Shown here piece by piece: positions 30,214 through 43,527 of a DNA stretch of 64,000 nucleotides. The stretch is taken from the NCBI GenBank assembly GCA_040954595.2, contig CM082587.2, forward strand, positions 4,154,001 through 4,218,000. Reading direction: 5' to 3'. The position numbers and the translations under genes were made by a program. Position 1 is the stretch's first letter; each line of letters opens with the position of its first letter. Below the pieces are notes generated by a model. The model was given only the letters and a program-made list of their open reading frames with translations. It did not search any database and was not told the DNA's origin. This stretch comes from Balanoglossus misakiensis. Lineage: Eukaryota > Hemichordata.

Positions 30214-33200
30214 CTAGGGCACCACCCTGGCTTCATGCGGCTTTGGTATAACAACGGATACAGAGTCATCATAAATTCCTTTGATTCTCTTGTTTTGCGG
30301 ATCAAACGGCGACTTCACATGGAAAGTGGCCGGGAATAATTCCCCCATGCTCTCTATCTGGTACTCGCCCTCTTTCAGATATGCGTTGTTGACGACGCCA
30401 CCTTCGGGATGGTGGACGTATCCATAGGCAATGGTTTTGCCCACTGCAAAGGCGAACTGCGCCGTTCGTATGAATCCCACGCTCTGACCGTTTCTCCAGA
30501 TTCCCTCCAGACCGTGCATAGGAGTGTAGCTGTGGAGTTGAAAATGAGTGAAAGTCAGCGAAAGTCTGCTCAGGAAGGGACAGGTAGGATGGCCTGCAGA
30601 GTATGCACACAAGATCATAAGTCATTTTATCACAGATTATACTGGTTTTAATATGAGCACTTACCCATCAATGGTCAAGCAGGCCAATTTTTTCTTCAAG
30701 CCTTCCTTCTTTTGTCTCTCGAGAGCCTCTCTTCCCAGGAATGGTGTGTCCTTCTTCAGTTTACATGTGAAGGCCAGGTTGGCTTCCAAAGGTGTGTCGT
30801 CAATTCTCAAGTCAGCGTGCCAATGGCGATAACCTGTCAAACCAAAGTTGAATTAAAGCTTTAACAAAAACTTAGATAATATTTAAGTACCCTGGCTTAG
30901 GGTGTTATGTAGCATGATATATATCACCCTGACAGAGGGAATTATACATAGCCCGGTCAAGGAAATTTTGCACTCACCCTTTTCTGAACTGAGTGAATCA
31001 ATAGCCCGGTAACCCGCGTTCGCAATTCCAAACTTGGCACCAGCCTCCATGATGGCCTGGTAGACAGGAACGCAAGAATCCTTTGGAATGTGCAGCTCCC
31101 AGCCGAGCTCTCCGACAAACGTGAGCCGTATGAGTCGAACCTGGTGACCGGCAACGGTTGCCAGCTTGTGTGTGGAGAAGGGGAAGTTGTCGTTGCTTAG
31201 ATCTGTTGATGTCAGCTGCTGTAGAACTTCTCGGCTGCATTCAAACAAGGATGGAAAGAAACACAGTTTAAACGGAAGTTTCGGAAAGACTGGGTAATTA
31301 CATACAAAACGAGGAAACCAATTGACTCACCTGTGAGGGCCTTGTACACTGAGCATGCCCATGTCCTCAGAGTGGTCAAACAATTCACACTTTAATCCCA
31401 TGTCTTGGATGGTGGACAGAATATGCGAGTAGCTCTGCTGTGAGTTGCCGCCACCTGCTGCGATGTAAAATGCCACATCTGTTGGAGAGATGAATAGAAC
31501 TGCATCTTTTAATACTAGTAGCTCGTTGCTGTGGTTACTGTATAAACCTGGCAACCCCATGGAAGATAACAAGAAAGCACAAACAAGTCAAAACATATAC
31601 TTCACAAAGGACTTGTAAGACGTACCATCAGACTTGGGTGCCAATACAGAGCTGCCATCGGTTGGTTCCAGTGTACTCACAGTCAAGTCACTCTCAACAC
31701 CGCCAAGTTTATTACACATGCATGTGTAGACAGTGGCTCCTACAATCAGTAAAGAGAAGGAAGACATTAATTAAACAGAACAAATATAAAGTCACTGTTC
31801 ATTTGTCAGTTTGAGCGAATATTACAACATACCTGCAGGTTTGGACATGTCATTGGTAAATATCCAGTCCACAGCTTTTTGTGCATCTGGCCCAACCAGA
31901 TAGAATTTGCCAAAATATGACATATTGAAAACTGCTACCCTCTCACGACATGCTTTGACTTCCTCGCCAATCTATTTTACAAAAAAAGATAAAAAAGATT
32001 AAAGAAAGAATTACTGATGGACAGAGTGGCTGCAAACAAATAAAGTTTCTCATATCACCAATAGCAACCGATAAATCCATCCATATATGGTGATAAGTTA
32101 ACCAAATAGAGTAACAGCCAATCAAATGAACTGTTGCACTTACCAGATGGTGGTGTGGTGGCCACTCAAATGTGTACTCATCAGAAAGCCTATTTTCATA
32201 TTCATAATCGGTATGTCTGGTGGCGTCATACGATCCATAGTAGTCGTAGTCAAGAACCTGAAAATGACAGAGGGGAATATGTTAATTCAAAGTAGAGTCA
32301 TAATCTGAAAATACCTTGGTTCGATCACAGGACAAGAGGTCCAACTCTGCTCTAGTAAAAACTGGTCAGGGCCAGACGGTCTGGTGCAATCACAGCTGAC
32401 GTCAACTGTCTGGTGCGAGTGAAGTTCAGAATATCAGAATTCAGAATGAATACTCACTGGGGCCGGTTTATCACTGAACCAGCCCGGTCTCTCCCACCCA
32501 TGTCTTTCTTGGTAAACACAACCAGCATCTTGTAACACCTGAAATCAAATCATACATATAGAATAAATTCACTCACATCAACTACATGATTCATTGTTGT
32601 GTAACACAGATGTACACATATAAAACAGTTGACATTCATTCTTAACATTACCTTGTGGAATGGATCATTTCTCATATTTCTGCCTGCGAGGGGCTCATCG
32701 TGGGGAAACACCATACTGTAGTTCTTAGCATAGGCTTCGTGGCTTCTGTCCTTCAACCACTTGGCATTGTCTGTCATGCTGTTTGGAAAGCGCCTATACC
32801 CAAGCAAAGAAATTATTCAGAAAGTTTGACATGGCAGTCACACAGCAATATGTCAGTTCGGAAGTTCTGAAAAAAATGACAGCTAGCCAATATCCCTTTA
32901 AAATAAACTACCACTGAATCAATTAATGGCATGCTACAATAATTAAACTAAGAACTATCACAAAATTCACCACACTAACTCACCTGATGTCATAGCCATA
33001 CATGTCGAGTTCGGGTCTTCCGTGGACCACCCAGTGGGCTAACTCCTTACCACACCCACCACCAAGCATCATGCCACTGCTGTTAAAACCACAGCCCAGG
33101 TAGAAACCCCTTACTTCAGGTGCTTCTCCCATCAGTGGCTTGTGGTCTGGAGTGAAGGATTCTGAACACACATCAACAAACAACTCATCAGTCACCATGG

Positions 33201-36200
33201 CAATTATTAAGATATATGACCAAACACATATAAACCCCTAGCTCTTTTTATTCTACAAACATATCAGATACTATAACCTTCCTAAGACATACCTGGCCCA
33301 CACACCGTAGATTTTATACCCGTTGTTTCGAGCGAAGGGACCCTGTTAATAGCACCTTCAACATGCTGCATGAAGACATCCCAATCCAGATCAAAAAGTG
33401 AGAATGCAAAGTCTGTTTTCACCTGTAGGAAAAAATTGTATCGATTTCAATTGGGTTACGTAGATGAAGCAGTATGCTGAACATTATTGTAAGGAAAAGG
33501 CATAACTTCTAATACAGTAAAATGTGACCACAGCACTTCCACAGCTACACTGCGTACCCTCGTACAAATAACTGCCACGGCAGCATTTGACTTACATCAT
33601 CCCAGAAGATTGGATTTGGTTCGTATCCACCAATAGAGAGTGCGTCCCCCTGGATCTTCAGATAAACAGATGCATCATGGTCTCTGATGTTGGGCTTGTT
33701 CTGAATGCCTTCTATTCTCTCCGTCACTACATATGCATGTTTCATGGCCAACAGAGGAACTTTGACTCCTGCCATTGAGCCGAGCTGTGGGGCCCAGACA
33801 CCTGGATAGTAACCAATGAACAGAGTTGGCATACATTTTCAAGACAATGCCATCTGTCACGATTTTGAACTCAGTTGTTGTCAAAATAACCAATGAAATA
33901 AGAGCAAGACTGAGACTAGTGTCACCTGCACAGTTGATCACAACAGGTGTTCTGATGGTTCCTGACTCTGTCTTGACGGCCTTGACTCTCTTCACACCAA
34001 AGTCATCCTCCTGAATGTCGAAGCCCGTCACCGGACAGTTGGAAATCACCTGGAATCGCAAGGGGCAAGAATTAACTCAAAATTAAGGTCTACCTGGCAA
34101 AGAATGACAGACGACAGATATGCAATATGTGACTACAGACCTTTGCTCCAGCGGCTGTTGCTGCCTTTGAAAACGCCATGCAGAGCCCTGCAGGGTCCAC
34201 GGTGCCATCACCAGGGCTGTACAGCGTACCATACAGGTCATTTATATTCAACAAGGGATACACATCAAGACTTTCGGCTGGAGATAGGACATGTGACTCA
34301 ATTCCAAACGGTTTGCCCAGCTGAAAGAGAAAGAAATGTTTGAAATGTTGATTCATTTTTTGCATTGTAGTGAGAGTCTAATCGTTGGCATGGAGGTACC
34401 ACTGTGCCCTATGATCAACAAGTACTGCTGTGAAGGCCCCAGGAAGCTCATTACTCACAGTGTGAAGTCGTTTGTATTCATCCAACCTCTCCTTGTTTGA
34501 AGCAATGAACAAACCACCATTGGTGATCCAACCTGTACTGATGCCAGTTTCTTCTTCAAGAACATCTTTGAAGAGATGTTGACTGTAATTCAGGATTTCG
34601 TTGTCAACATCGTTGGGTCGTAATCTCCACACTAAACCTAAAAATGAAAAAAAAAAATTATCGATCCACTGAAATATTCTGAATCTTCAGAGATAGTATG
34701 GAAGTCAATCAGGTGATCGCTTTTGACCTAAGAAGCCTACATGTTTACACAAGTGCAGTCAGAAGGAGGTAAAAGATAGATATAACTGAAATATTTATTT
34801 AGTAGCAACTGGTGAATGAAAATAATCACCACAATCACCTTAGGTAACATTGAATTGTTTAAGAATTTGACTGCATGTTACATAAAGAGATTATATCAAG
34901 GCATGGTATCATTTTGAAGTCAAAGTTCAACCATAGACAGTAGAGGTTTCAACATACTGTTTGTGGTTTGCAAATATCTGGAAATGCTAGCATGTTACAG
35001 GAGACAGAACGAGAAAGAGTAGTTGATAATATGCCAACAAAAACTGAAGAAATAGTCCAAAGGACAAGAGAAAACACTCTATTGAATTGACAATGATATC
35101 CTTAACTCTATACACGTAAACTGATAATATGAAACATGATGAAACATGCAATGTCATACGACCATTGTTTTCGTTTTAATTCTGCCATAACCTGTGATTT
35201 GAATATCAATAAATATTTAATGATGGAAAAAATAACTATTTATGTGAAAACACACAATGGTTTGAACTGGATATAACTCGGACTTGGAAGGAAATGATTG
35301 AGCTGTACAGAGTATAGAAATCCCTGATGCCAGTTGGAACTAGAACTGCATTTTAGGAAAGGACCAGCTAAACAGTTTTCTAAAAGACTCTGCAAAGTTT
35401 AACCCTTTCACCAACATGGTTTAGTCCAAACCCATTGTTTTCTACAGCAAAGTTGGACTTTCTAAAGAGGGAACTTGGGGGTGAAAGGGTTAAAGCAATC
35501 AAGGGGCTGGCTTGTTGTCTATAAGGTCATAGGTCAACACGACCTTGAAGCCCTCACAATGACCATCTGATTTATATCGATACTGACTGTCAAAAGCACA
35601 AGTGATTAAATGTGGTTATGATTTTCCAAAGTCTGTCACAAAACAAAGTGGTCTGCAAATTCCGCACGGTGTAATCTAAACTCCAGCACTTGATCTGTCA
35701 TTTGTCTTTGGTTGGCTTCTTCCCTTGTCACAATTTTGGCCCCACCCTTCTTTGCTTCATATACATAATACACCTAACCACAGATAGTGTATACTGTCTA
35801 TGATCTAACCAAACTCCAACAATAACGACCATGTTTCATTGTTTGGTCGACAGTGGCATAAATCTTTATACTATATCTTTGCCACAGGTGATGCTGTTAT
35901 CATAGTATTTTGTTATCATGATTATCAAGTATACAAATTTATACAAACACTTTGACAGGAGCTGATGGGGGGGGGCAGATATCAAGGTCATATGAATTCT
36001 ACCAGTTTCAAAGCATATCTACAACTTTGGTGCAACAATTTTAGCCCAGGGGTCTTGGGGTGAGGGTTGGGGTGGGGTAGATTTGCATGCCCCCACCCTA
36101 ACACCACGGACCCCGGGGCTACAACTGTTACTCTACTCATGATGTCATCACACTCTCGTTCAATAAGCGACCTGTGTATATTTCACCCGATTTCATTACA

Positions 36201-36537
36201 AACCTGCAGTGTGCCACGTTGTCCCCGAAGTGAGCTGATTTCTCTCCAGAAGTACGGCGTTTTTCACTCCCAACTTCGTCAAATGATAGAGCGTGCTACA
36301 GCCAACACTGCCGCCGCCAATGATCACCACATCGGCCGAATCTGGAACGGTCACCGGGGCGTCGGAACTGCCCGACTGCAAAGTCGTCTCGTATGGAACG
36401 CCGCTAGACGTGTCGTCCTTGCTGGTTGACGAGTACCTGCGAGTGTTTTGGGCGGCGACAGTCCGACCACAGCCTCTCATCAGTTCTGAGAGTCGCTGTC
36501 TGACAAGACTGGGGTTCAACTTCAGAAGCATCGCCAT
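30214..36537 (-). CDS. SARDH: Sarcosine dehydrogenase, mitochondrial
   Basis: Oxidises sarcosine to glycine in the mitochondrial matrix, passing one carbon to tetrahydrofolate and electrons to ETF (family knowledge). Sixteen exons (minus): 36204-36537, 34459-34637, 34141-34320, 33926-34049, 33596-33801, 33293-33422, 32984-33161, 32652-32793, 32458-32538, 32144-32257, 31833-31971, 31626-31739, 31331-31478, 30978-31234, 30665-30833, 30214-30529. The total is 2811 nt, giving 936 residues against about 918 in human. Residues 1-40 are Arg/Ser-rich and acid-free, a mitochondrial targeting peptide. GGGSVG (74-79) is the FAD dinucleotide motif. His109 in [10 protein letters not shown] is the expected covalent FAD site. 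[16 protein letters not shown] and [19 protein letters not shown] match SARDH rather than DMGDH. The C-terminal folate-binding GCV_T part has [12 protein letters not shown] and ends near [17 protein letters not shown]. Confidence 0.97.
34638..36203 (-). other. SARDH intron 1
   Basis: A 1.6 kb intron, the largest in the gene, containing the first copy of a short hairpin element (35399-35493). The rest shows no recognisable feature. Confidence 0.8.
35399..35493. mobile_element. MITE-like hairpin element, copy 1
   Basis: 95 bp with perfect 14-base terminal inverted repeats TTAACCCTTTCACC / GGTGAAAGGGTTAA. An inner pair AGTCCAA / TTGGACT lies around a loop. It has no coding capacity. It sits in SARDH intron 1 and is similar along its whole length to copy 2 at 50960-51051. 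The ends contain TTAA, which could be a target duplication, as for piggyBac-type elements, or part of the repeat itself. Confidence 0.7.
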
Positions 36538-39500
36538 GTTCGTCGTAAGAAGAGATGTCCAACTTCAAGTTGCAGTCATGGATGCGACGCGTGTCACCGA
36601 ACGTCGACGGCAAACTTTAAAAACTGAGAGACCGTGGATACTTGAATCTATGGAGAGACAGCTCCAACATATATCTATCCACTACGACAACTTACCAGCT
36701 GCATTAACGTTCTGCAACTTGTTCAAAACATATGCGATCGAATAACCCCCCGACCCCGCCTCCTGATACTGGGGTTAAGGGCCACGCCCCTTTCTTATCC
36801 ATGGCTGTCATTGGTTGGACCATGGTTGGACAACCACTGGACTATCGTGCAATGTGATTGGTGAATACTTCGTGTGAAGTTTCAGGCTTTTGGGTTTCAG
36901 TTTATTTTAATGGAAATGGTCATATAATTGGAAATTTTGGTCATGGAGCGGAAAGCAAATATGAAATTGCATCATTTTGATGATTTTTCTCATTTCAAAA
37001 AGGACTGGCCAGTTTCTGCAGCCTGTGCGGATTGGTAATTTGCAAATGAACCGACTACTTGCCCCCCACCCCTAAACTGAAGAAACTGGCCCATTCCTTG
37101 CTGTACTCGTTTACGTTGTCACAGCACAGCCAGTGGTAGAAATTGGTAAAGGAGCTGGGGAACCCGGAACACGAGTAAAATAATCGTCACGTGACTCTCG
37201 GTGACCTTGCAGCCGCCTGTCAATCAAATCCTTGACAAGTTCTATTGAACAAATAGGTCAATGCACCGTTTCTTCAATGGGAGACAAGAAAAAAAAAAGT
37301 TGTCATCAAAGTTCACACAACGATAATTCATAAATGTTGATTAAAGATGTATAGATTTTACAATAAATTGTGGTGGACGTGGACGTATCCAAACCGGATT
37401 TGGTTGTAAAAACAAGAAAAATAGTAGAGGTCCGTGTAAGAGGGCGTAAAACCTTTTTCACCTGTTTCAGACAAAATCTGTCTGTGTATGACAAAAAGTT
37501 TTTGAATTAAGGGACTGTAATAATCACAACAACAACCACTGTAGTATTATTCAGGCTATAGTTTCTTTTTATTGAGTATGTTTTAGACCAAGCTAATAGA
37601 CTTCTGTCCAGGTACAATGTGCATAGATAAATTTATAATACTTGCCAGCACCTATAGAGGGAAAAAATAATACAAAGAATATTTTTCTGGCTATCTTCCC
37701 ATGTCCGGATGATCATTGTCAAAAATATAATAAATACAGCACAAAGAAGGAAAGAGTTACAATTGGAACAAAAATAGAAACATTGTCATTTCAAATGTTA
37801 TTCCCAATTCTCAAATATTATTGGCAAAATGTACATTTCTAGACCACATAATTAACCATAGAAAAGAAAAATTCTTAGGTATCTATTCGATTCATTGTCA
37901 AATATTTAATTGTTTCGGTCACCTACAGGAGAAGAGGTCAGTTTACAACATGACTGTCAAAATTATGGTTAAACAGGATTCAATTCTCACTACCTTTAAT
38001 ATTTTGGGGGAAGGGGTGGGGTGAACATGTAAGTCTGAATACTCTGTGGTCAGACTTGTCTCTGGTAAATGTTGCAAAGCCCAGTAGCTGCACCATTTTT
38101 TTAAAAATTAATCATCTAAATGTTAAGGCTTCACTGCAAAAACATATCTGTAATGCATTCTGGTGAGCTACTAATCATAAAGGAAAGGCATGCTCCTTCT
38201 GGGAAATGTCTCTTTCTAGTCTTAAATTAAAACTTTCACAATACAGTCCGCTGTTTTACGTTGTTGAAATTCAGAAATGAAAATTCTCCGCCATCTATTT
38301 ATAACTAAAGTCCAGATTAAATGCTATGTAGCAATACAATGAATTGTACATAATTATTTAGATATAAAGCTACAAAAATGCATGGTGAAAAGGCCAGATG
38401 ATCTCAGGCCGGCAACAATGGACATAGCACTCGTCCCTGGGGGTGGGGTCTGCCTTTGATGAACTGGTGTGACATGTGATATCAGTGACCCTTCCCTTTG
38501 TGATAGACAGGTTTTCCTCTTCAGAATCATCCCTCACTGCCCTAAGGTATGTGTTGTTTTCAATTGAGAATTGAAAACCCCCACCACAGTGCCTCTTTTG
38601 TGGGATCCGGGTTGGTTGCCCCAAAGATCACCTGCGAGTGATCAGGGCACCGGCTGGGTGACACCCATCATCCTGGGGCGTGTATTTGGGTAGGGCCAAC
38701 AGTGGATCCCGCACGACCTAGAGGTGTTTCTGAAACGTCAGACTAGAAGCACACACCCCAGACTTGGGGGTTGGTCAGAGAAAACCCAAACAATCCAGAC
38801 CCCTTTTCCCAGTCTCCCAGGCTGAATCTGGCCAATATGTACCTGCAAAATTTGACGTCTTTTTATCATCACACTGAACAAACAAAAAAATAAACAAGCA
38901 CAGAAAACATTAAAACTTGAAACACTCATGTCAACATCTACACCTTTGAAAAAAATCTGATCTTTCTAAGCCCAGAAGCTAACGTGACCTTTCATAAAAA
39001 TACAAGCTAGTACATATTTTCAATGTATATCTTCCTTGGGTAAATTTATTTTCCCAATTTTTAACGTTGACAATAACATAACTAATTGTTTGTTTAGATT
39101 TCATCTAAATACCTGAATGCAATTAACCCATTACACTTTACATACTAGAAATACACAGAGAGAAAAGAAACAAGCATTAGATTCTTTACAGTACTAAACA
39201 GAAAATACAAAAAAAAAAAACAAGGAAAAAAAATCACCTACACTTCACAGCATCAGTAAGATTTTATCAACACAGGATTATGACTTCCCGCAGACATGCT
39301 GGCATTGGATTTTACACATATCTGTTTGTGTACACTTCCACTAAAAATAGGTGTCACAGTACGTGTGCAAAATATGCCTCTCTTTTACCGATTTTCAGAT
39401 AACATTTTTTTTCAGCTTTTCAATAGCAACTGCTCCATTATTTGCCTCCCAATGCCGGCAAAACAAACATTTGCAGGATGTTTTTTATCAGAGTTTAGGA

Positions 39501-39910
39501 ATCTCATCAAAAAAATTGTGCCCCGTAGCTACACGCCTGCAGGGAAAACAACTCGGCTCGCTGTACTATGCTATGCTAGATTTTGGTGAAAAAAAGTTTA
39601 CAACCCGCTAGGTGCGAATTCCTAGACGCAGCCCAATGCATATCACAAAGCCCCATTTCTTCATTCTTGTAAAAAGAGTACGAGAAAAACACACGGCTTT
39701 TTTTGTCCCTTGCGTCGATGACGGCCACTGAGGAGAAAACAAAAGTGGGCCAACCAGGACCGCCGATGATTTCCACGCCCGTTACACAATACGACTGAAG
39801 CACTTGCACTGGCTCATGATACTTCTCCTTCTTGTGTGCCGAAGACTTCAATAAGTTTCATCCAACTTTTGGCTCAGGCTCCTCTGTCAGGAGCGGCGAG
39901 GTTCGTCTCG
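36538..39910. other. SARDH 5' flank and SMG7 3' UTR
   Basis: SARDH starts at 36537 on the minus strand and SMG7 ends at 39911 on the same strand. The AT-rich 37300-39900 part is probably the SMG7 3' UTR; a minus-strand AATAAA (TTTATT at 37568-37573) is a candidate end. The GC-richer 36540-36860 part would be the SARDH promoter. No other gene was seen. Confidence 0.5.
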
Positions 39911-42900
39911 TCAGGTGTTCCGCTGCTGCTGCTGCTGTTGCTGCTGGAGAAGCTGTTCCAGCGGCGTCATTCCCGACAGAGATTGCGGACTGGACCAGAT
40001 GGACTGTGAGGGAAGCAGAAGCACAGAGATTTTGTTTACCTCATATGGAAAAATCCATATACAGTTTTAATGTATACTGTCTTGCGGCGACGAGGATGCA
40101 AGGAATAAGTACTTACCTGGATGTTACTGGGTAACAGCGTGCTGGTGGGCGAGCTGGACAGCTGAGCTGTACTAGGAGATCCCCACGCTGTGTTTTCTGG
40201 GCCCCAGCCGAGCCCCAAGGTACTGCTGCTGCCAAAACTCTCTGGTAATGGAGAATGGCGAGGTGAAGTGTGAGAACTTGCAGAGCGACTGGAAAACGGT
40301 GACGAGGTCAAGTTTAGTCCTGTTGTTAAAGGAGAAATGTTTTAGCGCGAGGCATTCCGGATTAATTACACATCTGTTCAGGTGTATTTTTTCCCAACAA
40401 AGATGAACGCACTGTGCAAAGATACCGCGAGCATACATACCATCACTTTCACTTGCAGTCCAGGGAGAATTGAAGAGCGAGTAGGAGCCAGCCTTGGAAT
40501 TGTCTCCAGTGGATACATTCAGATCAGACGCCGTGGGAAACAGGCTGGAACTACTACAATGTGATCAACAACAGTGGTGGGTTAAAAGATTGAATGCCCC
40601 CCCCCCCCCCCCCACAGGATTTCAGAAATAGAAAGGGTCCCCCACTGCCCCAACTCCCTAGGGCTAATCACACTGCAAATGTAACTACAGTAGTAGATGT
40701 TTACATACCTGGGTGTTTCTTGAAATCCAGGGAAGTTTTCCGTGGCGTTTGTAGAAATGATGGGAAATGACATAGCCAGTCTGGAAGGAGATGGCCTGGG
40801 TTCTGGTGGTTCCTGGAATTACCCAAAAAAAATGCAGACATGTTTAAAGATTCATAAGCTTTATCTTGTTGTATTTTTCTAGCAATATGATTGTTTGAAA
40901 TTGGAAGCACTGCACCTTATTTTAAACGGATTACAAAAGTGTGGCCACAGGAATCCACTGAACTCACCATGAACTTAGGAAACGGCATGTCATCATCATT
41001 TTCTGTGAATTTCAAATCCCTCTCCAGCTGGTTGAAGTCTAGCATGTTTTCATCCGCCGGCTCTCGTGGGAAATCGGGTCTCTGTGCCTGCAGGTTCATG
41101 ATGGTGGTGCCGTAGAGGGCCTGTTGAGAGGCGGAAATCACCGCTTCCATTTGCTGCAGGGTCATCTGCTGCAGATCCGCATCCGACGTTGGCATCTGCG
41201 GCAGGTTCATCATCCCCAGCTGGTTCGAGTATTGACCGGGGGCGAGGTTTTGGCCGGATGTGGGGACTTTCAACGAGCCCGGAGGCATGAAGCCGGGAAA
41301 CATGGGCTGGTTTGGTGGCATCCGCTGTTCTGGCATCTGGTCCACCCTCTGCCCCATCATGGAGTCTCTCATCTGCGGCGGAATCATCTGCTGTCTGGGT
41401 GTCGCCTGTTTCTGAAGTTGCTGCTGCTGCTGCTGCTGTTGGAGGTACTGCAGCTGTTGGACATTCTGCTGTTGCTGTGGTTGTTGCTGCTGCTGCTGTT
41501 GTTGTTGGAGCGGGAGGTGTTGCTGTAGCTGTTGCTGCACGTGTTGCTGTTGAAGCTGATGTTGCAGGAACTGCTGTTGTTGCTGCTGCAGATGTTGCTG
41601 CTGCTGTTGTAGTGCATGCTGCTGATGTTGTTGCTGTTGAGGCTGTTGCTGCATCATCTGTCCCGGCATCTGCTTACCGCTTTGTCCCATCATGGGACTG
41701 ACAAACGGATGAAGGCCTCCGGGTACGGACTGTTGTTGTTGCTGCTGCAGCTGCTGCTGCGATGGCTGGTTATGAGGCATGCCTGACATGAGCGTTGCCC
41801 TCTGCATTTGCGACAGAGGCTGCTGTCCCATGGATGGGTGCGGAACCGGCTGACGTGGCTGTCCGGCCACAGAACCGAACCCAGCTGCGTGCTGCATCAC
41901 ACCCTGCTGGGGATGTTGTTGTTGCTGCTGCTGCTGCAGTGACTGCTGGACATGTGCGTGCTGCATCTGTTCGTGCTGCTGTTGCTGCTCGTAATGCTGC
42001 CCAGACATCTGCATAGCTGCCTGCTGACCCATTTGGCGTCTGCTCTGCTTTGGTGACTGCTTCGGACTGTGGCCTGACATGACTGCGGGGGTGGGCATCT
42101 GTGATTTGCCATCTCCCCTGCCACCCCTGGTCTTCTGACCACCCCTTCCAGCGTCCTGGTTCCTCTTTGGTGACTTCTGGATCTCCTTTTTGTCCTCAAC
42201 TATTTTGACAGTCTTCTCACCGTCCTTCTTTGGCATGGCCTGTGCGCAAGAGCAAAATAAACATATTTTGTAAACTGTTTTGTAAAAATACACAATTTTA
42301 CCATTGAAGTCACTTGGCTGAAACACACACTTATGGCAACCCCCAAAGTCACCATACAAACACCACACAGCCAAATATCACGTTTGCCACCCAAAAGAGT
42401 TGCTTACACATGCTGTATTAGATGCTACAATTTTGAATGTGACACAGTATCGTATATTTCACTCACTTGGACAGCCACACTCTGCATTTTAGTGTCAATC
42501 TTAATCTCGACTCTCCTCTCTGGAGACTTATGCAAAGCTGGTTGCGTGTTTTCTGGAACCTTCTGATCCACTACATTGGATTCTTTGAGTGGTTGAGTCG
42601 CATCTTTTTTGGCGTCAGTCTTGGGCTTTGTGGTACTCGCCGTCTTGGTTGTGGGGGCTGCCGGAAGTTGCGTCAGCATCAGCTCTGGTCTGTCCTCCTT
42701 CTGAACGGGGCTGTTGAATCGGATTTTCTTGACAGCGTTGGGTTTCCGTTCCATCTTCATGATACTGTGTGGGCATGAAGCACCATGGAACAAGTGTAGG
42801 CAATGATCAATGTAGGAATATAAGATAATGGCAAGAATAGAGAGTACCGGTCCACAAAATAACAGGAACAGTGTGTAATTACCTGGGGATATTGTCACTC

Positions 42901-43433
42901 AACCACCTCCCATGTTCCAACAACCTTTCTATGCGTAATTTATTATGGACTTCTTCACTTATTTTTATCTTCTGTCCCTTGGCAAAATCCAGTGAGCTGT
43001 ACAGAAAAAACAACACACATTGATTTGATAAATATATCGGTCAAGTAGTAAAATCTAGCAGGTTTGAATATAATCAATCACTTGCTTTTAGGAATGAGTG
43101 GAAATATTTTCATCACTTGAGGGCCCTGTCTACTGGTCTGATTTTTCTCTATGAGCCGGGATAAAGTCGACTACCACACGATCTTGAGGCAATAAGTACT
43201 TTAGACGTGTCATGACTATACCCTAACATGCAGAGGATCTCTGCGATGTAGTTTTTACCTGTGAGCTTTTGCGAGTGGCATGAATCCTTGCAGGTTGAAG
43301 TCTTCTTGTGTGGGAAGATTGGTCATGCTTACTTCAACTTTGTCACGGTGTTGGATGACATTCATTATCTTGGCTAACTTTGGCCACACACTGTTTTGAG
43401 AGAGACATCATCACCATCATCATCATCTTCTTC

Positions 43434-43527
<94 letters not shown>

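Noticed and set aside
30214-36537. Dimethylglycine dehydrogenase as identity
   Set aside because: The block [16 protein letters not shown], the insert ending in [13 protein letters not shown], and the total length of 936 residues match sarcosine dehydrogenase.
41124-41701. Long plus-strand frames rich in Leu/Val/Ala opposite the SMG7 exon
   Set aside because: They are the antisense reading of CAG/CAA glutamine codons (CTG/TTG).
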